From Agrobacterium tumefaciens (lineage in GTDB: Bacteria > Pseudomonadota > Alphaproteobacteria > Rhizobiales > Rhizobiaceae): a stretch of 64,000 nucleotides of DNA. Made by a program: the position numbers and the translations under genes. Below the pieces are notes generated by a model that saw only the letters and a program-made list of their open reading frames with translations, was not told the origin of the DNA and ran no database searches. Of this stretch, positions 24,510 through 32,553 are shown piece after piece; the stretch's first letter is position 1; each line of letters begins with the position of its first letter. The DNA lies in NCBI RefSeq assembly GCF_013337285.1, contig NZ_SUPW01000001.1:124001-188000 (forward strand), in the 5' to 3' direction.

Positions 24510-24677
24510 TCAGAAGACCGCGAGATATTTCAGCAGCGAAATAATACCGATGATGATGACGATGATCTGCGCGATCTGTTTTGCGCCGCCGCCGACGGGC
24601 AGGCGTGCGATGAGCCACAAGACGAGCACAATCACCAGGAAGGTGATCAGAATGCTGACGAGCGTAGATGTAACCAT
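24510..24677 (-). CDS. Thivi_2564 family small membrane protein
   Basis: This 55-residue hydrophobic peptide has two membrane helices, TSTLVSILITFLVIVLVLWL and IAQIIVIIIGIISLLKYL, joined by a short loop RLPVGGGAKQ. It matches the small Thivi_2564 membrane protein family, of unknown function. The start is the ATG at the MVTST sequence; the open frame runs further upstream but that part is not hydrophobic and lacks the family pattern. It converges with the PAS gene. Confidence 0.78.
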   Translation of the reverse strand: MVTSTLVSILITFLVIVLVLWLIARLPVGGGAKQIAQIIVIIIGIISLLKYLAVF

Positions 24678-24800
24678 ATGTCCCAGCTCCCTGTAAAATA
24701 AAGGTTTCAACGGTCGTTCACCGTTGTGTGAGTAAAAAGCGCCAGATAGACTTTTGTTCCATGCATTCAGTTGCACGCGATTAAATCAGGATTTGTTTGA

Positions 24801-25229
24801 ATGGCCGATGGCGCGAAAGTGAGATCGAGACCGGTTGGCGCCACCGCCAAACTCGGGCGGCTTGGTCGCCCGGTTATTTCGACGGTAACCGGCGGTGCGC
24901 TGGAGATCGTCACCGGTGTCTCTGAACCGGGATTCAACCCGATCGATCTCCTTTACTCCTCACTTGCCGCCTGTTTGGCGCTCAGCGCCCGAATCGCAGC
25001 AAGCCATATGGGGTTGCTTGATCGTTTCGAGGGTGTCGTCGTAGAGGTCTCGGGTAAAAAATCCGCCGGGGAGCCCTATCGTATCATCCGTTTCGATATC
25101 AAAATTGCGTTTGCCGGGGATTTCGACGATGCGACCCGCGATGCGCTCGCCCATGCGGCCGAGAATATCTGCACCGTTAGCAACACATTGAAGGGTGACG
25201 CTGAATTCGTGCTGTCGATTGCTGGCTGA
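24801..25229 (+). CDS. OsmC family protein
   Basis: This 142-residue cytoplasmic protein belongs to the OsmC/Ohr superfamily, whose members reduce organic hydroperoxides or serve in sulfur stress. The two redox cysteines expected in the fold are present, in SSLAACLALSARIA (near residue 58) and ENICTVSNTLKGD (near residue 125). It is closer to the YhfA/OsmC group than to Ohr. It diverges from the small membrane protein gene and converges, with 3 bp between stops, on the peptide-deformylase-like gene. Confidence 0.85.
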   Translation: MADGAKVRSRPVGATAKLGRLGRPVISTVTGGALEIVTGVSEPGFNPIDLLYSSLAACLALSARIAASHMGLLDRFEGVVVEVSGKKSAGEPYRIIRFDIKIAFAGDFDDATRDALAHAAENICTVSNTLKGDAEFVLSIAG

Positions 25230-25232
25230 TCC

Positions 25233-25727
25233 TCAGGGCTTGCGGGACTTATTCCATTTTTTTACCAGCCGGTCGCGCTTCAGCTTCGAAAGGCGCTTCA
25301 GCCAGAAAATGCCGTCCAGCTGGTCGATTTCGTGCTGGATGCAGATGGCGTGAAATCCCTCGGCGGTCTGCCGGTGTTCGATCCCCGATATATCCTGAAA
25401 CCTCACCTCGATCTTGGACGGCCGTTCCACCTCGTCGGTGAAACCCGGCATCGAGACGCTGCCCTCCACATGCCGCATCGTTTGCGCGGATTGGCTGAGA
25501 ATCTCGGGGTTGATGTAGGTCAGGACGGTTCCCGGCGTCAGTTCCAGCACGAAAACGCGTTGTTTTACGCCGGTGTGAGCGGCGGTGATACCGACGCCGG
25601 GCGCGGCCCGCATGGTGTCGATCAGGTCCGTGACCAGATTTTGCAGTTGGGCGTCAAAAACCGTGACCGGCGCGCAGATTTCGGACAGGCCGGCATGGGG
25701 ATAGGGCAGGATCGGCCTGATTGCCAA
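25233..25727 (-). CDS. Peptide deformylase-like protein with degenerate metal site
   Basis: This protein of about 164 residues has the peptide deformylase fold but not its catalytic metal site. The three family motifs are altered: GVGITAAH at 44-51 (normally ending AAPQ), EGSVS at 88-92 where the metal-binding cysteine is serine, and HEIDQ at 132-136 where the second metal histidine is glutamine. Only one of three ligands and the glutamate remain. The start is uncertain: a TTG with GGAG six bases upstream gives MAIRPILPYP, typical of the family; a TTG seven codons earlier overlaps the previous stop. It is third in an operon with an FdhF/YdeP enzyme. It is probably not an active deformylase. 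Confidence 0.8.
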   Translation of the reverse strand: MAIRPILPYPHAGLSEICAPVTVFDAQLQNLVTDLIDTMRAAPGVGITAAHTGVKQRVFVLELTPGTVLTYINPEILSQSAQTMRHVEGSVSMPGFTDEVERPSKIEVRFQDISGIEHRQTAEGFHAICIQHEIDQLDGIFWLKRLSKLKRDRLVKKWNKSRKP

Positions 25728-25744
25728 GGAATGCTCCGTTTGTT

Positions 25745-26047
25745 TCAAATCCGGGAGGAGGACGCGGCGAGGACCTGTCCTTCCGCCGTCGCCTCCAGAA
25801 AGCTGCGCTGGGTGCGTGCATCGCGTCTCGTCACCAGCAGGAAGCGGGGCGACAGGGCAGCGATTTCGCGCAAAACGAGGGCATGTGCAAGCCCCAGCCG
25901 GTTGGCAATGCTGCGGCTATCGGTGGCTATTTCAAGATGTATCGCCAGAAGGATCGCCGCACCCGTGGCCGTTAGAGCCTGCGAAGACGCTTGTTGCATC
26001 TGCGCCACCGTCGCCATGAAGGCGGCTGCGGATTGCTCCTCATCCAT
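25745..26047 (-). CDS. Small MarR-like winged-helix protein
   Basis: This 100-residue protein resembles the DNA-binding core of MarR regulators without the flanking dimerisation helices. ILLAIHLEIATDSRSIANRL is the likely first helices, LAHALVLREIAALS the recognition helix region, and FLLVTRRDARTQRSFLEATA the wing and following strand. The similarity is by pattern only and modest. Its start overlaps the stop of the FdhF/YdeP gene by one base, and its stop overlaps or abuts the start of the deformylase-like gene, so the three are translated as a coupled set. It may act as a regulator of the enzyme operon or as a protein-interaction module. Confidence 0.6.
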   Translation of the reverse strand: MDEEQSAAAFMATVAQMQQASSQALTATGAAILLAIHLEIATDSRSIANRLGLAHALVLREIAALSPRFLLVTRRDARTQRSFLEATAEGQVLAASSSRI

Positions 26048-28347
26048 CAGGATGCATCGGCGAGCAGGCGCACGGAGACCAGCACGGATTTCGACGTGGG
26101 GGTGAAGCTTTCCTCGCCATAACTCGACAGCGGCACCAGTACGTTCAGTTCCGGATAATAACCGCCGACGCTGCCGCGCGGGATATTATAGGGAACCAGC
26201 CGGAAATTTTTCGCGATGCGTTCCACGCCGTCGCCGTATTCGCCGATGACATCGACACGTTGGCGGGAATGGGCACCGAGCGTCTCCATGTCCGCAGGGT
26301 TCATGAAGATGACGTTTCGCTCGCCATAGACGCCGCGATAGCGGTCATCCATGCCATAGATCGTCGTATTGTACTGATCGTGGCTGCGGAAGGTCTGCAA
26401 CACGAAGAGGTCGTCGCGCGTCAGCGCCTGCTGGTGTTCGGTCTGTTCGGGCAGTGGGCCGCTGTAGAATGTGGCCTTTTTCGCTGGCGTGTTCCATTCC
26501 CGTTCGGATGCGGCGTTGCGCAGATGAAAACCGCGCGGCGCACGGACGCGTTCGTTGAAATTGTCGAAACCGGGAATGACCCGCTCGATCATGTCGCGGA
26601 TAAGATCGTAGTCATGGGCGAGCGCTTTCCAGTTTACCTGGGTATCGCCGAGCGTCGCGTGTGCAATGCCGGCGACAATGGCGACTTCGGAACGCAATTC
26701 GTCTGACGCGGGCGGGTTGATGCCGCCGGAACCATGGACCATGCTCATGGAATCTTCGACGGTGACGATCTGCGACCGGCCTGCCGAATTGCGGTCGATT
26801 TCCGTTCGCCCGAGACAGGGCAACACGAAGGAGGTTTCGCCCGGCACCAGATGCGAATGGTTGAGCTTGGTGGCAATGTTGACGGTCAGTTTCTGCTTCT
26901 CGAACGCCTTGACGATCAGCGGGCTGTCGGGCGTCGCGCGCATGAAGTTGCCGCCGAGCGCGATGAAGGTCTGAGCCTCGCCATCCAGCATGGCAGCCAC
27001 CGCCTCGACGGTGTTGTGGCCGGGCTCGCGCGGCATGGGAACGCCGATTTCCTTTTCCAGTGCATCGAGAAGGGCGGGCGGGGCTTTTTCATCGATGCCG
27101 ACGGTGCGGTCACCCTGCACATTGGAATGGCCGCGCACCGGGCAAAGGCCGGCGCCGGGCCGGCCGATATTGCCGCGCAGCAGCATGAGATTGGTGATTT
27201 CGCGCACGATGATGACGGAGTGCCGGTGTTGGGTGACCCCCATGGCCCATGTGGCGATGACGGAACCGGCATTCATGTAGATGCCGGCGGCTTCCTCGAT
27301 TTCCGCACGGGTGAGGCCCGACTGGTCGAGGATATTTTCCCAGCTCGTCGCTTCGACAGCGGCGCGATAGGCCTCGAATTCGACGGCATGTTCGGCGAGG
27401 AAGTCGTAGTCGATGATGGCGGGCTCGCCCGCCGCCCTTGCGGCGTCATCGGCGGCGAAGACCGCCTTGCTCATGCCGCGCACCGCCGCCATGTCGCCGC
27501 CCTGTCGCGGCTGGTAATAATTGGTGGCGATCCTGGTGCTGCTGCCGGTGATCATCTCGATCTTGTCCTGCGGATCGGCGAAGCGCTCCAGACCCTTTTC
27601 GCGGATGGGATTGAGGACGGCGATCCTTGCGCCGCGAAGGGCTGCCCGGCGCAGATCGCCCAGCATGCGGGGATGGTTGGTGCCGGGGTTCTGCCCGATG
27701 ACGAAGATCGCATCCGTCTGTTCGAAATCCTCGAGCAGCACCGTTCCCTTGCCGACGCCGATCGAGGCTTTCAGGCCGACGCCGCTAGCCTCGTGGCACA
27801 TGTTGGAACAGTCGGGGAAATTGTTGGTGCCGAAAATCCGGACCATTAATTGATAAATGAAGGCGGCCTCGTTTGAGGCACGGCCGGATGTGTAGAATTC
27901 CGCCCGGTTCGGACTGTCGAGGCTGTTGAGAATCCGGCCGATTTCGGCAAAGGCGTCGTCCCACGAGACCGGCAGATATTTGTCGGTCGCCCGGTCGTAA
28001 CGCATCGGATGCGTCAGCCGACCCTGTTTTTCCAGCTCGTAGTCGGACCAGCCGCGCAGTTCGGCGACGGTGCGGGTGGCGAAGAAATCCGGCGGTACGC
28101 GGGCTTCCGTCGCTTCCCATGCGACCGCCTTGACGCCGTTTTCGCAGAATTCGAAGGAAGAGCCATGTTCGGGGTCGCCCCATGCGCAGCCCGGGCAATC
28201 GAAGCCATCAGGCTGGTTCGCTTTCAGCAGCGCACGCGCGCCGGAAATCGGCGCACCGGATTCCATAAGCCGCTTGCCCACGCTTTTCAGCGCGCCCCAG
28301 CCGCCTGCAGCCGAGGAGGCCTTGCCGATGAAATCCGTCTTGCTCAT
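26047..28347 (-). CDS. FdhF/YdeP family molybdopterin oxidoreductase
   Basis: This 766-residue protein is of the formate dehydrogenase alpha-like (YdeP) branch of the molybdopterin oxidoreductases. The N-terminal CPGCAWGDP segment near residue 49 replaces the usual iron-sulfur motif of true formate dehydrogenases. Cofactor-binding stretches such as YTSGRASNEAAFIYQ, IGQNPGTNHPRM and LLRGNIGRPGAGLCPVRGHSN follow, and the C-terminal domain has the molydopterin dinucleotide-binding fold (VLQTFRSHDQYNTT). The reaction is unknown; E. coli YdeP is linked to acid resistance. The start is the MSKTD ATG with AGGA upstream; earlier ATGs lack one. It heads a three-gene coupled operon and diverges from mgtE. 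Confidence 0.85.
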   Translation of the reverse strand: MSKTDFIGKASSAAGGWGALKSVGKRLMESGAPISGARALLKANQPDGFDCPGCAWGDPEHGSSFEFCENGVKAVAWEATEARVPPDFFATRTVAELRGWSDYELEKQGRLTHPMRYDRATDKYLPVSWDDAFAEIGRILNSLDSPNRAEFYTSGRASNEAAFIYQLMVRIFGTNNFPDCSNMCHEASGVGLKASIGVGKGTVLLEDFEQTDAIFVIGQNPGTNHPRMLGDLRRAALRGARIAVLNPIREKGLERFADPQDKIEMITGSSTRIATNYYQPRQGGDMAAVRGMSKAVFAADDAARAAGEPAIIDYDFLAEHAVEFEAYRAAVEATSWENILDQSGLTRAEIEEAAGIYMNAGSVIATWAMGVTQHRHSVIIVREITNLMLLRGNIGRPGAGLCPVRGHSNVQGDRTVGIDEKAPPALLDALEKEIGVPMPREPGHNTVEAVAAMLDGEAQTFIALGGNFMRATPDSPLIVKAFEKQKLTVNIATKLNHSHLVPGETSFVLPCLGRTEIDRNSAGRSQIVTVEDSMSMVHGSGGINPPASDELRSEVAIVAGIAHATLGDTQVNWKALAHDYDLIRDMIERVIPGFDNFNERVRAPRGFHLRNAASEREWNTPAKKATFYSGPLPEQTEHQQALTRDDLFVLQTFRSHDQYNTTIYGMDDRYRGVYGERNVIFMNPADMETLGAHSRQRVDVIGEYGDGVERIAKNFRLVPYNIPRGSVGGYYPELNVLVPLSSYGEESFTPTSKSVLVSVRLLADAS

Positions 28348-28709
28348 TGCTGTGTTTTTCCTGAAATCTACGTGCTTGGCCATGTGGTGAACAGGGCCGA
28401 TCATATGTAAAAAAGCTTCTTCAGAATCGCCTTTAGGCGACATATGTCAATCTTTAACTTGCCGTTTTCTGCGGAACAGTCGGGCGTTGCGGGGCGTTGT
28501 GTCAGGTGCGACGCCGAACCGGCAGGACGCGTTAACGCGGGTGCGATATTCGTGAATTATAGTCTCACGAAAGCGCGGTTCATGACATTTTCGTCGCAGT
28601 CGCGAGGCTTGTTGTTTTCCGGCTATCCGGTTGTTGACAATATGCTTTTTAACGCCATTCTGCCTGCGCATTCGTGCACTGCGGCATTTCGAAAACAGGG
28701 GGACGCCAG
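28348..28709. other. Divergent region between the YdeP operon and mgtE
   Basis: This 362-bp stretch has no convincing gene. It contains a perfect -35 hexamer TTGACA at 28634-28639 about 70 bp before mgtE, but the -10 beyond it is poor. A GCCT-TTAGGC hairpin near 28430 lies close to the YdeP side. I see no recognisable magnesium riboswitch. Confidence 0.4.
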
Positions 28710-30137
28710 ATGACAGACCGTGACGACGATCTTGCCGCTCCCGAAGAGTTGAAGCCGAAAGAGGCACTTTCCGATATCTATGCCGAGGACGGCTCCGTCC
28801 GTTCGGATTTTCTGGCGATGGTGGGCGCGGCGATCGCCGACCGCGACCTGCTGTTCCTGCGAAAGAATGTAGCGCGGCTGCATGAGTCCGAACTCGGCGA
28901 CGTGCTGGAATCCATCCTGCCGGAACAGCGCCACGCACTCGTGCGGCTTCTCGGTTCCGATTTCGACATGACGGCGCTGACCGAGGTGGATGAGGGGATC
29001 CGCCTCGATATCGTCGACCAGATGTCGAACGAGCAGATCGCCGCCGGTATCGGCGAACTGGATTCGGATGACGCCGTCTATATTCTCGAAGATCTCGATG
29101 ACGACGACCGCGAGGACATTCTCTCGCAGCTGCCGTTTACCGAACGCGTGCGGCTTATGCGGGCGCTGGACTATCCGGAAAGCTCGGCCGGCCGGCGCAT
29201 GCAGACGGAATTCGTCGCCGTGCCGCCTTTCTGGACCGTCGGCCAGACCATCGATTATCTGCGCGAGGAGGAGGAGCTACCGGAATCTTTCTCGCAGATT
29301 TTCGTCATCGATCCCACCTTCAAGCTGGTCGGCGCGCTCGATCTCGACAGGGTGCTGCGCGCCAAGCGGCAGGTGAAGATCGAAACGATCATGCACGACA
29401 CCAACCACTCCATTCCGGCCGAAATGGACCAGGAAGAGGCGGCGCAGCTTTTCGAGCAATATGACCTTTTGTCCGCCGCCGTGGTCGACAATAACGGCCG
29501 GCTCGTTGGCGTGCTCACCATCGACGACGTGGTCGACGTCATTCAGGAAGAGGCTGAAGAGGATTTGCTGCGCCTCGGCGGCGTTGGTGATGAAGAACTG
29601 TCGGATAGTATCGTCAGCACCTCGCGCTCGCGCGTGCCGTGGCTTGCCGTCAACCTCCTTACCGCTTTTCTGTCCGCCTCGGTCATCAGCCTTTTCGATG
29701 CAACGATCCAGCAGATCATCGCCCTGGCGATCCTGATGCCGACCGTCGCCGGCATGGGCGGCAATGCCGGATCACAGACCATGACGGTGTCGGTGCGGGC
29801 GCTCGCCACCAAAAGCCTCGATATTCACAACGCCGCCCGCATCATCCGCCGCGAAGCGGGTGTCGGCATCCTGAACGGCATGTTGTTTGGCTGCGCCATC
29901 GGCGTCGTCGCCGGCGTGTGGTTTCAGGATGTGCATATTGGCGGCATCATCGCCACAGCCATGTGTCTCAACATGCTGGCGGCTGCACTGGCCGGTATTC
30001 TCATTCCGCTGGTTCTCGACAAGTTCGGGGCTGATCCCGCAGTCTCCTCGGCGGTCTTCGTGACGGCGGTGACCGATATTGTCGGCTTTTTCAGCTTTCT
30101 CGGCATCGCGACCTGGTGGTATGGAATTTCCGGCTAG
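28710..30137 (+). CDS. mgtE: Magnesium transporter MgtE
   Basis: This 475-residue magnesium channel has the standard MgtE layout. An acidic N domain (about 30-140) is built from superhelical repeats such as LGDVLESILPEQRHALVRLL. Two CBS domains (about 140-265) include VIDPTFKLVGALDLDRVLR and VVDNNGRLVGVLTIDDVVDVI. Five transmembrane helices in the C-terminal part carry the pore signature PTVAGMGGNAGSQT near residue 357. The start is the ATG with GGGGGA upstream rather than one 12 codons earlier. Cytoplasmic magnesium binding between N and CBS domains closes the pore in characterised homologues. Confidence 0.94.
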   Translation: MTDRDDDLAAPEELKPKEALSDIYAEDGSVRSDFLAMVGAAIADRDLLFLRKNVARLHESELGDVLESILPEQRHALVRLLGSDFDMTALTEVDEGIRLDIVDQMSNEQIAAGIGELDSDDAVYILEDLDDDDREDILSQLPFTERVRLMRALDYPESSAGRRMQTEFVAVPPFWTVGQTIDYLREEEELPESFSQIFVIDPTFKLVGALDLDRVLRAKRQVKIETIMHDTNHSIPAEMDQEEAAQLFEQYDLLSAAVVDNNGRLVGVLTIDDVVDVIQEEAEEDLLRLGGVGDEELSDSIVSTSRSRVPWLAVNLLTAFLSASVISLFDATIQQIIALAILMPTVAGMGGNAGSQTMTVSVRALATKSLDIHNAARIIRREAGVGILNGMLFGCAIGVVAGVWFQDVHIGGIIATAMCLNMLAAALAGILIPLVLDKFGADPAVSSAVFVTAVTDIVGFFSFLGIATWWYGISG

Positions 30138-30156
30138 GAGAGGGCTGTGGGCAAAA

Positions 30157-30188
30157 TTGACTTTTACGTGAAGGTCAAATAATATCAT
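30157..30188 (+). promoter_or_regulatory. MerR-type operator-promoter
   Basis: A 22-bp imperfect palindrome with TTGAC and GTCAA ends (30157-30178) lies 34 bp before the merR start codon. The -35 TTGACT is its left arm. A -10 TATCAT at 30183-30188 leaves a spacer of 20 bp, longer than the usual 17, as in promoters that MerR proteins activate by DNA distortion. Confidence 0.6.
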
Positions 30189-30211
30189 CCGGTTATGAAT
30201 CGGATAGGCCC

Positions 30212-30598
30212 TTGGACAAGTATTATAGCATAACCGAACTGACACGCGAATTCGGTGTTTCCACCCGCACCTTGAGATTTTACGAGGATGAGGGCCTCAT
30301 TCACCCTGAGCGTCGTGGCCGTACACGGCTTTTCAGGTCTGCTGACCGACGTCTTATCCAGGAAATCCTGCGCGGCCGCCGTATCGGTTTCACGATCGCC
30401 GAAATTCGCGAGATCATTCACGTCTACAAGGAGCCGCCGGGCGAATCGGGGCAGCTTATTCTGCTGATGAAGAAGGTCGATGAAAAGCGCGCCGATCTCA
30501 GACAGAAGCGCAAGGACATCGAGGAGACGCTGGCGGAACTCGACAATGTCGAAGAGGCCTGTCTGACGCGGCTCGCCGAAATCGGCGTCGGGACTTGA
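30212..30598 (+). CDS. MerR family transcriptional regulator
   Basis: This 128-residue regulator has the MerR winged helix-turn-helix at residues 5-72 (YSITELTREFGVSTRTLRFYEDEGLI, in sections), followed by a long dimerisation coiled coil (about 80-118, LLMKKVDEKRADLRQKRKDI). The C-terminal tail has no metal-binding cysteine cluster; only one cysteine is seen. It resembles the subgroup that controls acyl-CoA or branched-chain amino acid catabolism rather than metal resistance. The only suitable start is TTG. A 22-bp palindrome with a 20-bp promoter spacer precedes it, suggesting autoregulation. No catabolic gene is adjacent. Confidence 0.82.
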   Translation: MDKYYSITELTREFGVSTRTLRFYEDEGLIHPERRGRTRLFRSADRRLIQEILRGRRIGFTIAEIREIIHVYKEPPGESGQLILLMKKVDEKRADLRQKRKDIEETLAELDNVEEACLTRLAEIGVGT

Positions 30599-30691
30599 GC
30601 ATAGCTCGATAGCTCCCGTTTCATAAAAGATGAAACATCTGCGCTTCTGAGACAGCAAATTGCGAGGTGATATCTGGAGCGGGCGGCCGTC

Positions 30692-30826
30692 CGCTTGTTT
30701 CTTCTCCCCGCCGGGGAGAAGTCCGCGGCAGCGGGATGAGGGGGCTTGCTCCCGAAATCCGGCAACGTTTCCCCCTCATCCGACCCTTCGGGCCACCTTC
30801 TCCCCGGCGGGGAGAAGAAACAAGCG
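30692..30826. repeat. RIME/MITE-like palindromic intergenic element
   Basis: A 135-bp element is bounded by perfect 30-bp terminal inverted repeats (30692-30721 and 30797-30826), each itself palindromic around CTTCTCCCC / GGGGAGAAG. Inside, GATGAGGGGG and CCCCCTCATC form a nested inverted pair. The motifs match the family of Rhizobium-type intergenic mosaic elements as I remember them. It ends 9 bp before the DUF1624 stop codon. Confidence 0.8.
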
Positions 30827-30834
30827 GCAAGCGT

Positions 30835-31800
30835 TTACTGCGCCTCAACCGTGCACTGCTGTGCCAATTCGCTGACCTTCGTCTGCTGATCGGCACTGAG
30901 CTTGCCTTCCATCATGATGTCAAACAGGCTTTCCGCCTGCAGTTTCTCCAGCGTGCAGCCGCAGAAACGCTGGCACAGCTCCACCCCGTTAGCCTGTTCG
31001 ACGCAACTTTTCTCACAGCTTGATTTGTAGAGCTCCACCTGATCGACGGGAGGAGGCGGAGCGACGAGCGACAGGACGTAGACGAGGCCGATCAGTGCCG
31101 GCTGGTGTATGAGGTAAAAGGCAAGGCTGTGACGGCCGGCGCTGGCGACCAGGTTGCGCGGTGAGCTGGGGTTGCGAAAACGATCCAGCCAGTTGCGGGG
31201 AGTGACGAATTGCGAAACGCCAAGTCCGGCAAGGAAGGGTGCCAGCCAGGGTAGCAGCGGCACATAGTCGTTGGAGCGGGGCGGCATGGTGGCAAAGCCG
31301 ATCCAGGCCAGCCATTTTGTATTGAACAGGTCGGATTGCAGATATTGCGGCAACGCGAAGGCGACGACGGCGAAAAGCAGTGTCACGACCGCGGGGGCAC
31401 GCAGGAACAGCAGCCCGACGAGGCTTGCGGCGGCGATATTATGCAGGATGCCGAAGAAGATAAAGCTGTCGGGAAAGGCGAAATACGTGGCGGCGGTGAT
31501 CAACAGCGCTGAGCCTGCCACCATGGCGAACCGTTTGCCGAAGGACGGCCAGTTCAGGCTTTTGCCATGGGCGAGAAACAGGCTGAAACCGGCCAGAAAC
31601 AGGAATGAGGAGGCGATGCCACGCGCATAGAGTTTCCAGAGACCCGTGGTTGCCGTGCCGGGTTCGAGATAACCGAAATATTCCAGATTCCACGTGAAGT
31701 GGTAGGACGCCATGGCGATGAGCGCCAGTCCGCGCAGGGTATCGAGACCGCCTATGCGGCCCTTGCGGCTTGTTTCGGTGACGGCTGCGTTTGTGTCCAT
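30835..31800 (-). CDS. DUF1624 membrane protein (heparan-alpha-glucosaminide N-acetyltransferase-like)
   Basis: This 321-residue inner-membrane protein is of the DUF1624 / acyltransferase-like family. GLDTLRGLALIAMASYHFTWN near the N-terminus is the family hallmark, with a histidine in the first membrane helix. About eight membrane segments follow, ending with HSLAFYLIHQPALIGLVYVL. After the last helix comes a cysteine-rich hydrophilic tail (CEKSCVEQ, CQRFCGC; about residues 265-290) that is not part of the core family. Relatives may transfer acyl groups across the membrane; the substrate is unknown. It starts 60 bp downstream of the DUF599 stop and may be in the same transcript. Confidence 0.8.
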   Translation of the reverse strand: MDTNAAVTETSRKGRIGGLDTLRGLALIAMASYHFTWNLEYFGYLEPGTATTGLWKLYARGIASSFLFLAGFSLFLAHGKSLNWPSFGKRFAMVAGSALLITAATYFAFPDSFIFFGILHNIAAASLVGLLFLRAPAVVTLLFAVVAFALPQYLQSDLFNTKWLAWIGFATMPPRSNDYVPLLPWLAPFLAGLGVSQFVTPRNWLDRFRNPSSPRNLVASAGRHSLAFYLIHQPALIGLVYVLSLVAPPPPVDQVELYKSSCEKSCVEQANGVELCQRFCGCTLEKLQAESLFDIMMEGKLSADQQTKVSELAQQCTVEAQ

Positions 31801-31860
31801 GTTTTCCGCTTTTGACGAGACCGGTATTCATTCGGGCTTGGCCCTTGAAGTGCGGCTATT

Positions 31861-32553
31861 TCAAGGCCTGTCGTCTTCCATGATGGCGCGACGAGCCTCG
31901 GAAAAGAACTGGCGGCGCAGCAATGCCACGATGATGATGACGGTGCTGGCGATGAAGACATAGGGGCTGATGAACCAGCCGAGATAACCGATGGACAGAA
32001 AGATCGTCCGCAGGCCGTCATTGAAGTTCTTAGCAGCGATGATGTTCATCTTTATGACGTTTTCGGCGGCACGCTCGGCCGCTTCGCGGTCGGCACCGGC
32101 ATCATGGACCATGGGAATGGCGCCGAACAGGATCGTGCAATAGTTGAACAGGCGGTAGGACCAGCCGAATTTGAAGAAGGAATAACCGAACAGACAGGTC
32201 AGCCCGATGACTTTCAGCTCGAAGGCCGTGCGCCCGGAATAATGGACGAAAGGCATGTCACGAAACACCGATTCGACCTGTTCCGTCGCGCCCAGCAGAG
32301 CGAAACAGCCGCCGATGGCGAAGATGGAGGTGGAGGCGAAGAAGGCCGTGCCGTTCTGCAAACCGGCCATGATCTGCGTGTCGATCATCTTCAGGTCGCG
32401 CTTCAGCGAATTCATGATCCAGTCGCGCCGGCGCCCGGCCATGGCCTGGTTGAGGCTGGCGCGCGAAAACAGCCGCGATCCCGTCGTGATATGGGTATAG
32501 GCAGCCCACAGCACGACGAAAACGACGATCGATATGTAGTCCATGATGGTCAT
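31861..32553 (-). CDS. DUF599 family membrane protein
   Basis: This 230-residue protein of the DUF599 family has about four membrane helices (MDYISIVVFVVLWAAYTHIT, TAFFASTSIFAIGGCFALLG, FELKVIGLTCLFGYSFFKFG, and a C-terminal pair). The RRRDWIMNSLKRD segment near residue 42 is conserved in the family. Function is unknown. The start is uncertain; a second ATG 14 codons upstream lacks a better ribosome binding site. It is followed on the same strand by the DUF1624 gene. Confidence 0.75.
   Translation of the reverse strand: MTIMDYISIVVFVVLWAAYTHITTGSRLFSRASLNQAMAGRRRDWIMNSLKRDLKMIDTQIMAGLQNGTAFFASTSIFAIGGCFALLGATEQVESVFRDMPFVHYSGRTAFELKVIGLTCLFGYSFFKFGWSYRLFNYCTILFGAIPMVHDAGADREAAERAAENVIKMNIIAAKNFNDGLRTIFLSIGYLGWFISPYVFIASTVIIIVALLRRQFFSEARRAIMEDDRP

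Noticed and set aside
28444-28713. 89-codon open frame upstream of mgtE
   Set aside because: It overlaps the mgtE start, lacks a ribosome binding site and has no recognisable sequence.
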